Source: an uncultured Burkholderiales bacterium (lineage in GTDB: Bacteria > Pseudomonadota > Gammaproteobacteria > Burkholderiales > Burkholderiaceae_A). From it: a DNA stretch of 64,000 nucleotides. Both the position numbers and the translations under genes were made by a program. Within the stretch, counting starts at the first letter, position 1. Each line of letters starts with the position of its first letter. The DNA is taken from positions 1-64,000 of the forward strand of contig CALMJH010000012.1 of assembly GCA_937864175.1 (NCBI GenBank), read 5' to 3'. The notes below the pieces were generated by a model. The model made no database searches. It was not told the origin of the DNA and saw only the letters and a program-made list of their open reading frames with translations. Shown here piece after piece: positions 48,951-58,591 of the stretch.

Positions 48951-49876
48951 AAGAAATCCTCGTTGTTCATGGCGCGTTGTTGACGTTCCGTGAACTCACG
49001 CATGGTATCAATGCCGCGCAGCTGCAAGACCGTGTTGCGAACGGCCGCCTCCACCAGGACGGCCAGGTTTCGTCCTGCGGCCACCGGGATCACCACCTTG
49101 CGAATCGGCAGGCCCAAGACTTCTTCGGACAGGGCCTCCAGGGGCAGCCGCTCGTATTCATCAATGGCCGAGCGTCGTACCAGCTGAACAATGAGTCGCA
49201 GCCGCATCTTGCGGCGGACACTGGTCTCGCCAAAGATGGATTTAATGTCGAGAAGCCCCAGCCCCCGCACCTCCAGCAGGTCTTTGAGCAGGGGAGGACA
49301 ACGGCCTTCAATGGCATCGGGCGCAATGCGCGAAAACTCCACCACGTCGTCGGCCACCAGCCCATGGCCGCGGGTAATCAGTTCCAGGGCGAGCTCACTC
49401 TTGCCCAGTCCGGACTCTCCAGAGATCAAGACACCCAGGCCCAAGACGTCCATAAAGACGCCATGCAGTGAGGCCATGGGGGCCAGCCGTTTGGCCAGCT
49501 GAATGCGCATGAGGTCAATGGCGCGTGGTGCGGTGTGGCTGGTTCGCAGAAGCGGCAGGCTGTCTCGGTCACAGGCCTCGAAGAGCTGGGCAGGGGGAAC
49601 CAGGCCGTCGGCCAGAATGATGGCGGGGGGCTTGCCGGCCACCAGCTCTGCAGTGAGATAGGTCCTGCGTTGGGGGTCGAGTCGGTTGTAGTAGTCCACC
49701 TCTGCCTGGCCAAAGACCTGAATGCGGTTGAGGTGAATCAGGTTGAAGTGGCCCACGAGGTCGGCGCTCTCAAACGAGGGCCCGGAGATGTGACGCTCGC
49801 CGCCGGCCTGGCCAGTTACCCAGCTCAGCTTGAGCTGGTCCTGGTAGGCCTCAAAAAACTGCTGGACGTTGAGCAT
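48947..49876 (-). CDS. hprK: HPr kinase/phosphorylase
   Basis: Phosphorylates and dephosphorylates HPr-like proteins at a serine. The product is 309 residues: an N-terminal domain, the Walker [15 protein letters not shown] (near residue 154), [11 protein letters not shown], and the HprK signature [17 protein letters not shown]. In betaproteobacteria this enzyme sits with PtsN rather than with a sugar PTS, as here; no ptsH is in the window. It lies 45 bp after ptsN. Confidence 0.95.
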   Translation of the reverse strand: MLNVQQFFEAYQDQLKLSWVTGQAGGERHISGPSFESADLVGHFNLIHLNRIQVFGQAEVDYYNRLDPQRRTYLTAELVAGKPPAIILADGLVPPAQLFEACDRDSLPLLRTSHTAPRAIDLMRIQLAKRLAPMASLHGVFMDVLGLGVLISGESGLGKSELALELITRGHGLVADDVVEFSRIAPDAIEGRCPPLLKDLLEVRGLGLLDIKSIFGETSVRRKMRLRLIVQLVRRSAIDEYERLPLEALSEEVLGLPIRKVVIPVAAGRNLAVLVEAAVRNTVLQLRGIDTMREFTERQQRAMNNEDFL

Positions 49877-49921
49877 CGGGTCTGGTCCAGGCGTCCGGTG
49901 GTCTTCGTCCGGGGTCTGGCG

Positions 49922-50386
49922 CTAGGCCCCGGCTGGCTGCCATTCACAGATGGCCTGAAAGAGTGACTGGGGGTCTGCGGCGCTGGCCAGCGAGGCCCGC
50001 AGGCCTTTGTCTGACAGCATCTCGGCAACCTCCGAGAGAATCTCCAGGTGTTGCTGGGTGGCCTGCTCGGGCACCAACAAAAAGATCATGACCGAGACGG
50101 GCTTGCCATCGGGGGCATCAAAGGCCACGGGCTCGGTAAGACGAATGACGGCGGCCATGGCCTCTTTCAGGCCCTTGATTCGGCCGTGGGGGATGGCGAT
50201 GCCTTCTCCCAGACCGGTGGAGCCTAGCCGCTCCCTGGCAAACAGCGAGTCAAAGACCTTGCTGCGGGCAATGCCCTGAGACTCTTCGAACAACAGGCCG
50301 GCCATCTCAAAGGCCCGCTTTTTACTTGAGGCCTCAACGTCCAGAAGAACTTGGTTGGCCGACAACAGCTTGCAAATGCGGTTCAT
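49922..50386 (-). CDS. ptsN: PTS IIA-like nitrogen-regulatory protein
   Basis: Phosphocarrier EIIA(Ntr) of the nitrogen PTS, a regulatory branch that does not transport sugar. The product is 154 residues with the phosphorylated His in GEGIAIPHGRI (near residue 66) and the following VIRLTEPVAFDAPDGKPV. It lies between hpf and hprK in the rpoN cluster. About 100 bp separate it from hpf; a TATACT -10-like box is present there on the minus strand, but I see no good -35. Confidence 0.95.
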   Translation of the reverse strand: MNRICKLLSANQVLLDVEASSKKRAFEMAGLLFEESQGIARSKVFDSLFARERLGSTGLGEGIAIPHGRIKGLKEAMAAVIRLTEPVAFDAPDGKPVSVMIFLLVPEQATQQHLEILSEVAEMLSDKGLRASLASAADPQSLFQAICEWQPAGA

Positions 50387-50490
50387 GGGGAACCCCGCTC
50401 TAGCATCAAAGTGGGGGGAGTATAGACCTTTTGAGGGATTTGTTGCACCGCGATAACCATGGGTTTTCTGGCCCCTAGGGCCCCCGCAGG

Positions 50491-50808
50491 CTAGGCCTCC
50501 AGGGCCCCGCGGCTGGAGTGAACGTTGGTCTGGTGCTGTTCCTTGTAACGCACCACCTGGCGGTCGAGCTTTTCGGCGAGCAGGTCAATGGCCGCATACA
50601 TGTCAGAGTGCTTGGCCTCTGCGTGGAGGTCTTTTCCTTGAAAGTGAACGGTTACTTCGGCTTTCTGATCTAGCTTTTCAACGGTCAGGACCACATGGGC
50701 CTCCAGGCCGCGGTCGAAATGCCGCCAGGCCTTCGAGAATTTCTGGTTGACGTAGTCACGAATGGCATCGGTAACGGTAAGGTGATGGCCGGTGATGGTG
50801 ACCTGCAT
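50491..50808 (-). CDS. hpf: Ribosome hibernation-promoting factor
   Basis: Short HPF/YfiA-type protein (105 residues) that binds the 30S decoding region in stationary phase and promotes ribosome dimers. Family blocks are TGHHLTVTDAIRDYVNQKFSKAWRHF and HSDMYAAIDLLAEKLDRQVVRYKEQ. It has an ideal AGGAGG ribosome-binding site 6 nt before the ATG, the best in this cluster. Located directly after rpoN, the classic gene order. Confidence 0.95.
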   Translation of the reverse strand: MQVTITGHHLTVTDAIRDYVNQKFSKAWRHFDRGLEAHVVLTVEKLDQKAEVTVHFQGKDLHAEAKHSDMYAAIDLLAEKLDRQVVRYKEQHQTNVHSSRGALEA

Positions 50809-50822
50809 AAAAGCCTCCTGTT

Positions 50823-52241
50823 TTATTGTCGTTTTCTTAGACTAGCACTCTGGATTCTGAGCGCTTCGCGATACTTTGCAACTGTGCGCCGGGCTACCAC
50901 CACGCCCTGCTCGGTAAAACGGTCTGACAGAGCCTGATCCGACAGCGGCCGTGCGGGGTCTTCGGCTTTCACCCAGGATTCAATCTGCGCCTTGATGGCC
51001 GTCGCCGAGGCGGCCCCGCCGTCGTCGGTGCCCACATGGCTGCTAAAAAAGAATTTCAGCTCAAAGCAGCCAAGCGGCGTGAGCATGTATTTCTGGTTGG
51101 TCACCCGAGAGACGGTGGACTCGTGCAGCTCACAGGCCTGGGCCACGTCCCTGAGGACCATGGGCCGCATGGCCGTTGCCCCTTGGCTAAAAAAGGCCTG
51201 CTGCGCAGTAACGATGGCCTGGGAGACTCGCAAAATAGTCTCGCTGCGCTGGGCGATATTCTTCAACATCCAGCGGGCCTCTTGCAGCTTCTGCGACATC
51301 AGCGAGTCCGACTCCCCATCCCGAATAAGCCGCGCATATTCCTGGTTAATGGACAGCCGCGGCAGGGACTGTCGGGTCAGACGGGCCACCCACTTTCCAG
51401 CCCGGGTCTGGGTCACCACGACATCCGGCGTCAGGCTGGTGTCTTGCTGGGCCTGAAAGCGAGCGGCTGGCCGTGGCTCCAGGCCACGAATGAGGACCAA
51501 GGCATCAGAGACCAGTTCTCTGCTCAGGCCAGTGGCTCGACACAGGCTGGCCAGAGGCACCTGGCCCAACTGACTCAGGTGCTCTTCCACCAGCAGCAGG
51601 GCGGCCTTCAGGGTCTCCGCAGGCGCACCGGCCTGGCCCATCAGTTGCCGCAGCTGCAGCCCCAGGCAGTCCTTCAGGCTCTGTGAGCCAATGCCCACCG
51701 GGTCCAGAGACTGCAGCAGACGCAGGCCCACCAGCTGCTCATCCTCCTCCAGGGCCCCGCCAAGCTCCGACTCAAACAGTGCCTCAAACCCAGCAGCGAG
51801 TTCCTCAAGCGGGTCTCGCAGGTAGCCATCGTCGTCCAGGGCCTCAATCAACACCTCTAGCCAGGCGCGGTCACGGGCACTGAGATGAAGGCCGGCCACC
51901 TGCTCTCGCAGGTGGTCCTGCAGGCGAATAAATCCCACCTCGCCATTGCCATCGCGGTCGCCGCGGTCCTCCCCGCTGCCATCGCCTCGCCAGTCCGTCA
52001 GGCCGTCGCCAAGCTCGGCCTCCCACTCCTCTGTAGCCCCCGCCTCAGTAGCCTCAGACGCCGCCTCCTCTGGGCCCGAGGCCCCAAGGTCCTCAATCTC
52101 CAGCAGCGGGTTGTCCGCGCTAAAGGCCTCGAGTTCTTGTCGCAATTCCAGGTTGGAGAGCTGCAGGAGACGAATCGCCTGCTGCAGCTGGGGCGTCAGG
52201 GTCAGCTGCTGACTGGTCTTGGTGGTCAGCGAGATCTTCAT
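50823..52241 (-). CDS. rpoN: RNA polymerase sigma-54 factor
   Basis: Sigma factor for -24/-12 promoters that need AAA+ activators. The product is 472 residues. Region I is the Gln/Leu-rich MKISLTTKTSQQLTLTPQLQQAIRLLQLS; an acidic region II follows (GSGEDRGDRDGNGEV); the core-binding and HTH regions are intact; and the C-terminal RpoN box ARRTVAKYREALRI is near the end. It lies 2 bp after lptB. Confidence 0.97.
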   Translation of the reverse strand: MKISLTTKTSQQLTLTPQLQQAIRLLQLSNLELRQELEAFSADNPLLEIEDLGASGPEEAASEATEAGATEEWEAELGDGLTDWRGDGSGEDRGDRDGNGEVGFIRLQDHLREQVAGLHLSARDRAWLEVLIEALDDDGYLRDPLEELAAGFEALFESELGGALEEDEQLVGLRLLQSLDPVGIGSQSLKDCLGLQLRQLMGQAGAPAETLKAALLLVEEHLSQLGQVPLASLCRATGLSRELVSDALVLIRGLEPRPAARFQAQQDTSLTPDVVVTQTRAGKWVARLTRQSLPRLSINQEYARLIRDGESDSLMSQKLQEARWMLKNIAQRSETILRVSQAIVTAQQAFFSQGATAMRPMVLRDVAQACELHESTVSRVTNQKYMLTPLGCFELKFFFSSHVGTDDGGAASATAIKAQIESWVKAEDPARPLSDQALSDRFTEQGVVVARRTVAKYREALRIQSASLRKRQ

Positions 52242-52243
52242 GG

Positions 52244-52984
52244 CTACATGCGGAAGTGTTCGCCTAGGTAGACCTTTCGCACGCCCGGATCGTCGACAAT
52301 CTGGGCGGGTTCACCACTGGCCAGCACCACCCCATCGTTCATGATGGTTGCGTGGTCACAGATGCCCAATGTCTCGCGCACATTGTGGTCGGTGATCAGC
52401 ACCCCAATGCCCCGGTCCTTCAGAAAACGGATGATGCGTTGAATTTCTATGACCGCAATGGGGTCCACACCGGCAAAGGGCTCATCGAGCAAAATGAACT
52501 CTGGTGAAGTGGCCAGGGCCCGCGCAATCTCAACACGGCGCCGCTCCCCACCCGAGAGGGACTGCCCCAGGTTGTCCCGAATGCCGCCAATCTGCAGGTC
52601 CTCCAGCAGAGCATCCAGCCGCTGCTCAAGCGTCTGGGCCGACAGACGGCGGCCCTCGGGGTCTCGCTGCAACTCCAAGACGGCCCGAATGTTGTCTGCG
52701 ACGGTAAGCCTGCGAAAGACCGAGGCCTCCTGTGGCAGGTAAGACAGACCCTGTTTAGCCCGTACATGAATGGGGGCTCGGGTCAGGTCTTGCCCATTGA
52801 GTCGAATCTCACCGCCATCTGCCGGCACCAGGCCCACGATCATATAAAAGCAGGTGGTCTTGCCCGCACCGTTCGGCCCGAGCAGGCCGGCCACCTCACC
52901 ACGTCTCACCGTTAGGGAGACATCCTTCACCACGATTCGACCCTGGTAGCCCTTTCGGAGGTTCTGAACCTGCAACTCACTCAT
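52244..52984 (-). CDS. lptB: LPS export ABC transporter ATP-binding protein LptB
   Basis: ATPase of the LptB2FGC complex that extracts LPS from the inner membrane. The product is 246 residues. Motifs are [14 protein letters not shown] (Walker A), [14 protein letters not shown] (Q-loop), [15 protein letters not shown] (signature), [16 protein letters not shown] (Walker B) and the switch His in [11 protein letters not shown]. It overlaps lptA by 4 bp, fixing both starts. Confidence 0.97.
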   Translation of the reverse strand: MSELQVQNLRKGYQGRIVVKDVSLTVRRGEVAGLLGPNGAGKTTCFYMIVGLVPADGGEIRLNGQDLTRAPIHVRAKQGLSYLPQEASVFRRLTVADNIRAVLELQRDPEGRRLSAQTLEQRLDALLEDLQIGGIRDNLGQSLSGGERRRVEIARALATSPEFILLDEPFAGVDPIAVIEIQRIIRFLKDRGIGVLITDHNVRETLGICDHATIMNDGVVLASGEPAQIVDDPGVRKVYLGEHFRM

Positions 52985-53508
52985 GGCTTGGCTTCGCGGG
53001 GCATTAGGGTCATGCGGGCCCGGGGCTGTCCCGGCTTAATCTCCACCTCATAAAACTCGGTGACGTTGTTGTAGACCAGGCGGTCACCCGCTACTCGGTC
53101 GAGCTCTCGGTCGGGTCCAACACGGCGCATGACGGCATTGCCTGTGAGCAACGCAATCTCGGTCTGGTTGTTGTAGTCGATCTGGACGGCCTCGCCCTCC
53201 ATCCATTCCTGCAGGGCCTCGCGCTTCTGGCGCAGTCGAGCGGGCTGCCCAGTCACGACGGCCTGGGTCTTGCCATCGGGCAGTTGCTGCAATTCCAGCC
53301 GATCCCCGCGCAGTATCAGGCTGCCTTTGGTGAGCACCACATTGCCAGTAAAGATCGTCCGCTGGGCCTTGTCGTCGTGGTCTAGACGGTCAGAGTCGAT
53401 GTTGGTGGGCGCCTGGCGATCGGCCTTCTCTGCAGCCACAGGCCCCGCCAGGCCTATCGACACGCCAAGGGCCAACAGGGACCAGAGCAGGGGGATTGTT
53501 CGACTCAA
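52981..53508 (-). CDS. lptA: LPS transport periplasmic protein LptA
   Basis: Periplasmic bridge protein that carries LPS from LptC to LptD. The product is 175 residues with a signal peptide ([21 protein letters not shown]) and the OstA beta-jellyroll: [38 protein letters not shown]. It overlaps lptC by 4 bp and lptB by 4 bp, so the three are translationally linked. Confidence 0.94.
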   Translation of the reverse strand: MSRTIPLLWSLLALGVSIGLAGPVAAEKADRQAPTNIDSDRLDHDDKAQRTIFTGNVVLTKGSLILRGDRLELQQLPDGKTQAVVTGQPARLRQKREALQEWMEGEAVQIDYNNQTEIALLTGNAVMRRVGPDRELDRVAGDRLVYNNVTEFYEVEIKPGQPRARMTLMPREAKP

Positions 53509-54104
53509 GGTTTTTTCTCCTCTGGCTTGGACTTGGGCAGGACCATTCGGGTGTCGGCCAGAATCTGCAGCCGGTCGGTCTTCTCATCCAGGCGCAGACC
53601 GACCCCGTAGAGGGTCTGGACCCCGCGATAGACCATGACGGGCGCTGCGGTCTGGGCAATTTCTTGGTCCGACAAAAAGGTCAGGGTCTCGGTCTCCACC
53701 CGCAGGGCGGGGTCCTTCTCCGAGGCCTCGCGACGAATCACCACCGACCCTTCCAGCACCACCTCGTTCTGGTCTGCACTCACCAGGGCCTTGCGAGACT
53801 TGGCGGTAACGGGCGGGCCCTGGACACGAAACGAGACCAGGTCGGGGCTGGTCAGCTCCGCCCGGCCATCTTCAAACTGGGTGATCTGGGGGGAGTCCAC
53901 CACCTGCCGCGGACGGCCATCGGAGCCGGTCTTCACAATGTGGGCCTTGGCAATCACAGCAGTGGGACCCGACTGTGACCGGCTGGCCTTAATCCAGTCT
54001 GGTGCCTGAGTCACCGCCGACAGTAGCCATGAGCTCAGGCCCAGTCCCGCCAACAGGGCCAGCGACAGCCAGCCACCAATTCGATCAGACCAGGCCGCGC
54101 GCAT
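53505..54104 (-). CDS. lptC: LPS export protein LptC
   Basis: Bitopic membrane protein that links LptBFG with LptA. The product is 199 residues: an N-terminal helix (GWLSLALLAGLGLSSWLLSAV) and a periplasmic jellyroll with PQITQFEDGRAELTSPDLVSF. The sequence is divergent, as usual for LptC, and the call leans on its place between kdsC and lptA. Its start codon adjoins the kdsC stop. Confidence 0.9.
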   Translation of the reverse strand: MRAAWSDRIGGWLSLALLAGLGLSSWLLSAVTQAPDWIKASRSQSGPTAVIAKAHIVKTGSDGRPRQVVDSPQITQFEDGRAELTSPDLVSFRVQGPPVTAKSRKALVSADQNEVVLEGSVVIRREASEKDPALRVETETLTFLSDQEIAQTAAPVMVYRGVQTLYGVGLRLDEKTDRLQILADTRMVLPKSKPEEKKP

Positions 54105-54673
54105 CAGACCCTCGTACCCGCAGCCTTGCAGGCCAGGATGAAGTCACAGACCTCGCGAACTGCTCCACCGCCGGCGGGCAGGCTCGAGACCCACATGGCC
54201 TCTTGTCGAACAGTCTCAATGGCGGTGGGCACACTGGCCGAGAACCCCACTGCTTGCAGGACCGGCAGGTCCGGCAGGTCATCGCCCATATGACCGCAGT
54301 CCAAGACCGCCAGTCCCCGTCGGCGACAGATGGCCTGCAGACAGTCGAGCTTGTCTGAAAGGCCCAGGTGCACCTCCTCAAGCCCCAATTCCTGGGCCCT
54401 GGCCATGACTGCGGGGTGGCTGCGACCGCTCAGCACGCCCACCAGCACACCGGCCTCGCTTAGCATCTTCAGGCCATGACCATCCAAGACATGAAACCGT
54501 TTCAAGGACTCGCCTTGGCCATCGTAAAAGAGTCCCCCGTCGGTCATCACGCCATCGACATCAAAAAACATGGCTGCCAGCCCAGCCGCCCGGCTTCGCA
54601 CCAGGGCGGTCTGCTGGAGGTCCGTCCAGTCAGTCCCGGGGGCCTGAAGGGAGGCTGCGCTGGGAGTGGTCAT
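54104..54673 (-). CDS. kdsC: 3-deoxy-D-manno-octulosonate 8-phosphate phosphatase
   Basis: HAD phosphatase that makes free Kdo from Kdo-8-phosphate. The product is 189 residues with the nucleophile motif AMFFDVDGVMTDGGLFYDGQGE, GLKMLSEAGVLVGVLSGR (motif II), and CGHMGDDLPDLPVL (motif IV). Length and the VMTDG extension are those of KdsC. It shares one base with the kdsD stop and precedes lptC in the kdsDC-lptCAB-rpoN order. Confidence 0.95.
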   Translation of the reverse strand: MTTPSAASLQAPGTDWTDLQQTALVRSRAAGLAAMFFDVDGVMTDGGLFYDGQGESLKRFHVLDGHGLKMLSEAGVLVGVLSGRSHPAVMARAQELGLEEVHLGLSDKLDCLQAICRRRGLAVLDCGHMGDDLPDLPVLQAVGFSASVPTAIETVRQEAMWVSSLPAGGGAVREVCDFILACKAAGTRV

Positions 54674-55680
54674 CAGAGAATCTTGGCCTCTAGCAGGTCG
54701 TGCAGGCCAATGGCACCAATGAGCACCTGCTGGTCATCGACGATGAGCAGATGGTTGATGCGGGTGGAGTCCATCAGGTGGGCTGCCTCGGTCGCCAGGG
54801 CCTCTGCCGAGATGGTCTGGGCCGAACGGGTCATCACCGCATCCACGGTAAGGCTTGGAGTGAGACGGTTCTGGCCCAGCAGGCGCCGCAGGTCACCATC
54901 GGTGAAGATGCCCTGAGCCCGGCCCTGGGCATCGACCACGCAGGTCATGCCCATGCGCTTGGCGCCCATCTCGGCCAGTGCGTCGGTCAGCAGAGTACCC
55001 GCGCGAACCCGGGGAATCTGGTCACCTGTCCGCATCACGTCCGCCACGCGCACCAGGAGTCGTCGGCCAAGGCTGCCGCCGGGGTGAGACTTGGCAAAGT
55101 CCTCGGCCCGAAAGCCTCGCATCTCCAGAACAGCCACGGCCAGGGCATCGCCCAGGGCCAGCGCGGCTGTGGTGCTGGCGGTGGGCGCAAGGTTGAGTGG
55201 GCAGGCTTCTTCCAAGACGCTGGCACAGAGGTGAAGGTCGGCCAATTTGGCCAGAGTGGATTGGGCATGGCCGGTCACGGCAATGAGTCGGGCCCCCATG
55301 CGCTTAAGGTGCGGAGCAATCAGCCGCAACTCGTCGGTCTCACCGGAATAGGAAAAAGCCAATACCAGGTCGTCGGCCTGGACCATGCCCAGGTCGCCGT
55401 GTTGGGCCTCGGCGGGGTGAACAAAAAAGGCGGGCGTGCCGGTAGAGGCAAAGGTGGCGGCCACCTTGCGGGCCACATGCCCACTCTTGCCCATGCCCGT
55501 CACCACCAGACGCCCCTTTAGGCCGTAGATCGCCTCGACGGCGCGAGCCGTGTTGGCATCGAGCTGATCCACCAGACCACCGACGGCCTGGGCCTCAATC
55601 TGAAGGACGCGACGGCAGCGCGCCAGGATCTCGTCATGGGACCCAGAGGCAGGCTGGAGGCTGGATTTCGCTGATGTCAT
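54673..55680 (-). CDS. kdsD: Arabinose-5-phosphate isomerase
   Basis: Converts ribulose-5-phosphate to arabinose-5-phosphate, the first step of Kdo synthesis. From ATG 55680 the product is 335 residues: a SIS domain (VVTGMGKSGHVARKVAATFASTGTPAFFVHPAEAQHGDLGM) followed by two CBS repeats (VADVMRTGDQIPRVRAGTLL and VDAVMTRSAQTISAEALATEA). The ORF-track start at 55737 overlaps the divergent antiporter gene. Confidence 0.95.
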   Translation of the reverse strand: MTSAKSSLQPASGSHDEILARCRRVLQIEAQAVGGLVDQLDANTARAVEAIYGLKGRLVVTGMGKSGHVARKVAATFASTGTPAFFVHPAEAQHGDLGMVQADDLVLAFSYSGETDELRLIAPHLKRMGARLIAVTGHAQSTLAKLADLHLCASVLEEACPLNLAPTASTTAALALGDALAVAVLEMRGFRAEDFAKSHPGGSLGRRLLVRVADVMRTGDQIPRVRAGTLLTDALAEMGAKRMGMTCVVDAQGRAQGIFTDGDLRRLLGQNRLTPSLTVDAVMTRSAQTISAEALATEAAHLMDSTRINHLLIVDDQQVLIGAIGLHDLLEAKIL

Positions 55681-55714
55681 GAGGGCAGTTTTGGTTGCTA
55701 CACTGGCCATAGTA

Positions 55715-57730
55715 ATGGAATCAATCCTGAGTCTCATCGTTGCGCTGTTGGCGGTCTCGGTCGGTGTGGTGATGGCGGCCCGGGCAGCCCGACTTCCACC
55801 ACTGATCGGCTACCTGGTTGTGGGGGTCGCCTTTGGGCCGCACGCACTGGGCGTTGCCCCGGACAGCGAGGTCACCCGCTGGCTGGCCGAGATTGGGGTG
55901 GTCTTTCTGATGTTCTCCATCGGCGTGGAGTTCAGCCTGCCCCGGCTAAGAGCCATGAAAAAGCTAGTGCTTGGACTCGGCTCGGCCCAAGTCTTGGCGA
56001 CCATCGCAGTGGTCACGGGACTGGCCTTGGCCCTTGGCCCCCTGCATGGCATGTCGTGGCAGGCCTGTCTGGTCTTGGGCTGTGCCCTGGCCATGTCCTC
56101 CACCGCCATGGTCATGCGCATGGCGGCAGACCGCGGTGAACTTGAGACCGCCCATGGCCGGCCGGTGGTCGGCATTCTCCTGTTCCAAGACCTGGCGGTC
56201 GTCCCCCTCATGATTGTGGTGCCAGCCCTCGCAGCCATTGCGGGGGCCTCCGAGGCTTCGGCGACTGCGGCCGGCCAGGCCACCGACATCGCCCAGACGC
56301 TGGCCCTGGCGCTGGCCAAGGCCGCCCTGGTCCTGGTGCTGTTGGTAGTGGTGGGTCAGCGGCTGGTGGGCCCCTGGCTTACCGTGGTGGCCCGTCGCAA
56401 GTCTCAGGAACTTTTCTCCCTGAACCTGCTGCTCATGACCCTTGGCCTGGCCTGGGTGACCGAGCATCTAGGCCTCTCGCTGGCCCTGGGGGCCTTCATG
56501 GCCGGCATGCTCATCTCCGAGACCGAGTTTCGCTATCAGGTGGAGGCTGACATTCGGCCTTACCGCGACGTCCTCATGGGCCTGTTTTTCATCACGGTGG
56601 GCATGCGCCTCAACCTGGCCGTCGTGGCCGACCAGGCCCCTATTCTGCTGGCGCTTCTGCTGGCCTACATCCTTGCAAAAGTCTTGGTCATTGCGGGCCT
56701 GGCCAGGCTCTTCGGGGTGGCCCCCGGCCCCTCGCTGCGGGCTGGTCTCTGGCTCTTTCAGGCTGGAGAGTTTGGCTTTGTCTTGCTCGACCCCTCGCTC
56801 ATTGGTGGGCTTTTGCCTGATGAGGTCCTTCAGCTGGTGCTGGCAGGCATGGTGGTCTCCATGCTGCTGACGCCCTTTGTGGTGGACCGCAGCGACGGCC
56901 TGGTCTTGCGTCTGGCCCGCTCCGAATTTCTGCGCCGATCGCTGGAGATCCACCGCATTGCCAGTCAGGCGGTAAGCGCTGACAAGCACCTCATCATCTG
57001 CGGCTTTGGCCGCTGCGGTCAGAACTTGGCGCAGCTGCTTGACCAAGAAAAGATTGACTACGTGGCCCTGGACCTCGACCCGCAGAGAACCCGCGAGGCT
57101 GCGGCGGCCGGTAACTCGGTGGTCTTTGGCGATGCCGCCCGCCGCGAGACGCTGCTGGCCGCAGGCATCCACCGAGCGACCTCCGTGGTCATCACTTATG
57201 CCGACCGGGCCTCGGCCATCCAGGTCATTCTTGCGGTCCGCCAGTTGGCGCCGCAGCTGCCAGTCATTGTCCGGGCCCGCGACGACGGCGACCTAGCCTC
57301 ACTGCGTGACGCTGGCGCCACCGAGGTCGTCCCCGAGGTGATCGAAGGCAGTCTCATGCTTGCCTCGCATGCCCTGGCCCTGGCTGGGGTACCACTGCAC
57401 CGCGTGGTCCGTCGGGTCCGCGAAGTGCGCGACAACCGCTATGGGCTGTTTCGGGGGGTCTTTCGCGGCAGCGATGACGACTATCTCGAGCGCACCGAGG
57501 ATGCCGTCATGCTGCGAACCCTGGTAGTGCCCAAGACCTCTGCCATGGCGGGCCGGCGAATTGCCGACCTGGGTCTGGCGGGGATGGGCGTAGACATTGC
57601 CACCCTCAAGCGTGCCGGGCGTCGGCAGACCCTTACCGACGACATGCTCCTGCTGGCTGAGGACGCCCTGGTCTTGCGAGGCACGGCCGAGGCGTTGGCC
57701 GAAGCCGAGACCCTGCTCAACGCTGGGTAG
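55715..57730 (+). CDS. CPA2-family cation:proton antiporter with RCK domain (KefB/KefC-like)
   Basis: A 671-residue membrane protein. The first ~390 residues are a 12-13-helix CPA2 transport domain (IGVVFLMFSIGVEFSLPRL, AFMAGMLISETEFRYQVEADIRPYRDVLMGLFFITVGM). An RCK-N nucleotide-binding domain follows (HLIICGFGRCGQNLAQLLDQE) and a TrkA-C domain closes the chain. ATG 55715 is preferred; ATG 55679 would overlap kdsD. Whether it moves K+ or Na+, and whether glutathione gates it, cannot be told. It lies 9 bp before mlaF. Confidence 0.9.
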   Translation: MESILSLIVALLAVSVGVVMAARAARLPPLIGYLVVGVAFGPHALGVAPDSEVTRWLAEIGVVFLMFSIGVEFSLPRLRAMKKLVLGLGSAQVLATIAVVTGLALALGPLHGMSWQACLVLGCALAMSSTAMVMRMAADRGELETAHGRPVVGILLFQDLAVVPLMIVVPALAAIAGASEASATAAGQATDIAQTLALALAKAALVLVLLVVVGQRLVGPWLTVVARRKSQELFSLNLLLMTLGLAWVTEHLGLSLALGAFMAGMLISETEFRYQVEADIRPYRDVLMGLFFITVGMRLNLAVVADQAPILLALLLAYILAKVLVIAGLARLFGVAPGPSLRAGLWLFQAGEFGFVLLDPSLIGGLLPDEVLQLVLAGMVVSMLLTPFVVDRSDGLVLRLARSEFLRRSLEIHRIASQAVSADKHLIICGFGRCGQNLAQLLDQEKIDYVALDLDPQRTREAAAAGNSVVFGDAARRETLLAAGIHRATSVVITYADRASAIQVILAVRQLAPQLPVIVRARDDGDLASLRDAGATEVVPEVIEGSLMLASHALALAGVPLHRVVRRVREVRDNRYGLFRGVFRGSDDDYLERTEDAVMLRTLVVPKTSAMAGRRIADLGLAGMGVDIATLKRAGRRQTLTDDMLLLAEDALVLRGTAEALAEAETLLNAG

Positions 57731-57739
57731 AATGCGGCC

Positions 57740-58591
57740 ATGCCCGCAACGTCCGCCATGTCCCTTAGCGACCCCGACTCGGCCTGCCTGAGCTTCGACC
57801 GGGTGCGGTTTGGCTACGGCCCCCGCACCATCATTCAAGACCTGAGCCTGACTGTTCAAAAGGGCGAGGTCATGGCCATCATGGGGGGCTCGGGGGTGGG
57901 CAAGACCACCCTGTTGCGACTCATCGCCGGACTGGTCCAGCCCGCCAGTGGAGAGCTGCGGGTCTTTGGCCAGCCACTGCTGGGCGACCAGATTCAAGAC
58001 CTCTATGCCATTCGTCGTCGCATGGGCCTACTCTTTCAGTTTGGCGCGCTCTTTACCGACCTCTCGTGTTTTGAAAACGTGGCCTTCCCCCTGCGCGAGC
58101 ATGCAAAACTGCCCGAGTCGCTTCTTCAAGACGTGGTGCTCTTAAAGCTCGAGGCCGTTGGCCTTCGGGGTGCGGCCCACCTGATGCCCAGCGAGATCTC
58201 CGGCGGCATGGCCCGCCGTGTGGCCCTGGCCAGGGCCATTGCTCTGGACCCCGAACTGATTCTCTATGACGAGCCCTTTGCCGGCCTAGACCCCATCTCC
58301 TTGGGGGTTACCGCCCGTCTCATTCGTCGGCTCAACGACGCCCTGGGCGCTGCCTCGGTCATCGTCACCCACGACGTGGAGGAGACCTTTGAGATTGCCG
58401 ACCGCGTGGCGGTCTTGGCGCCCTCGGAAGAGGGGGCTCGACTCGTGGCCCTGGGGACACCGCAGGAGTTGCTGGACTCCTCGGACCCCTATGTTCGGCA
58501 ATTTCTCGAAGGCCGCGAGGAGGGCCCCGTCCAGTTTCACTACCCTGCGGACTCGCTTGCCCGGGGCTTTCTGGGGGGCCAGCGCCGGTGA
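57740..58591 (+). CDS. mlaF: Phospholipid-transport ABC ATPase MlaF
   Basis: ATPase of the MlaFEDB complex that moves phospholipids between the inner membrane and the periplasmic carrier MlaC. The product is 283 residues; Walker A is MGGSGVGKTTLL, signature SGGMARRVALARAI, Walker B ILYDEPFAGLDPIS, and switch His in VIVTHDVEETF. ATG 57758 is an alternative start. The last codon overlaps mlaE as GTGA. Confidence 0.95.
   Translation: MPATSAMSLSDPDSACLSFDRVRFGYGPRTIIQDLSLTVQKGEVMAIMGGSGVGKTTLLRLIAGLVQPASGELRVFGQPLLGDQIQDLYAIRRRMGLLFQFGALFTDLSCFENVAFPLREHAKLPESLLQDVVLLKLEAVGLRGAAHLMPSEISGGMARRVALARAIALDPELILYDEPFAGLDPISLGVTARLIRRLNDALGAASVIVTHDVEETFEIADRVAVLAPSEEGARLVALGTPQELLDSSDPYVRQFLEGREEGPVQFHYPADSLARGFLGGQRR

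Noticed and set aside
50466-50486. GGCCCCTAGGGCC palindrome after hpf considered as a terminator
   Set aside because: Loop is very small and no T-run follows on either strand.
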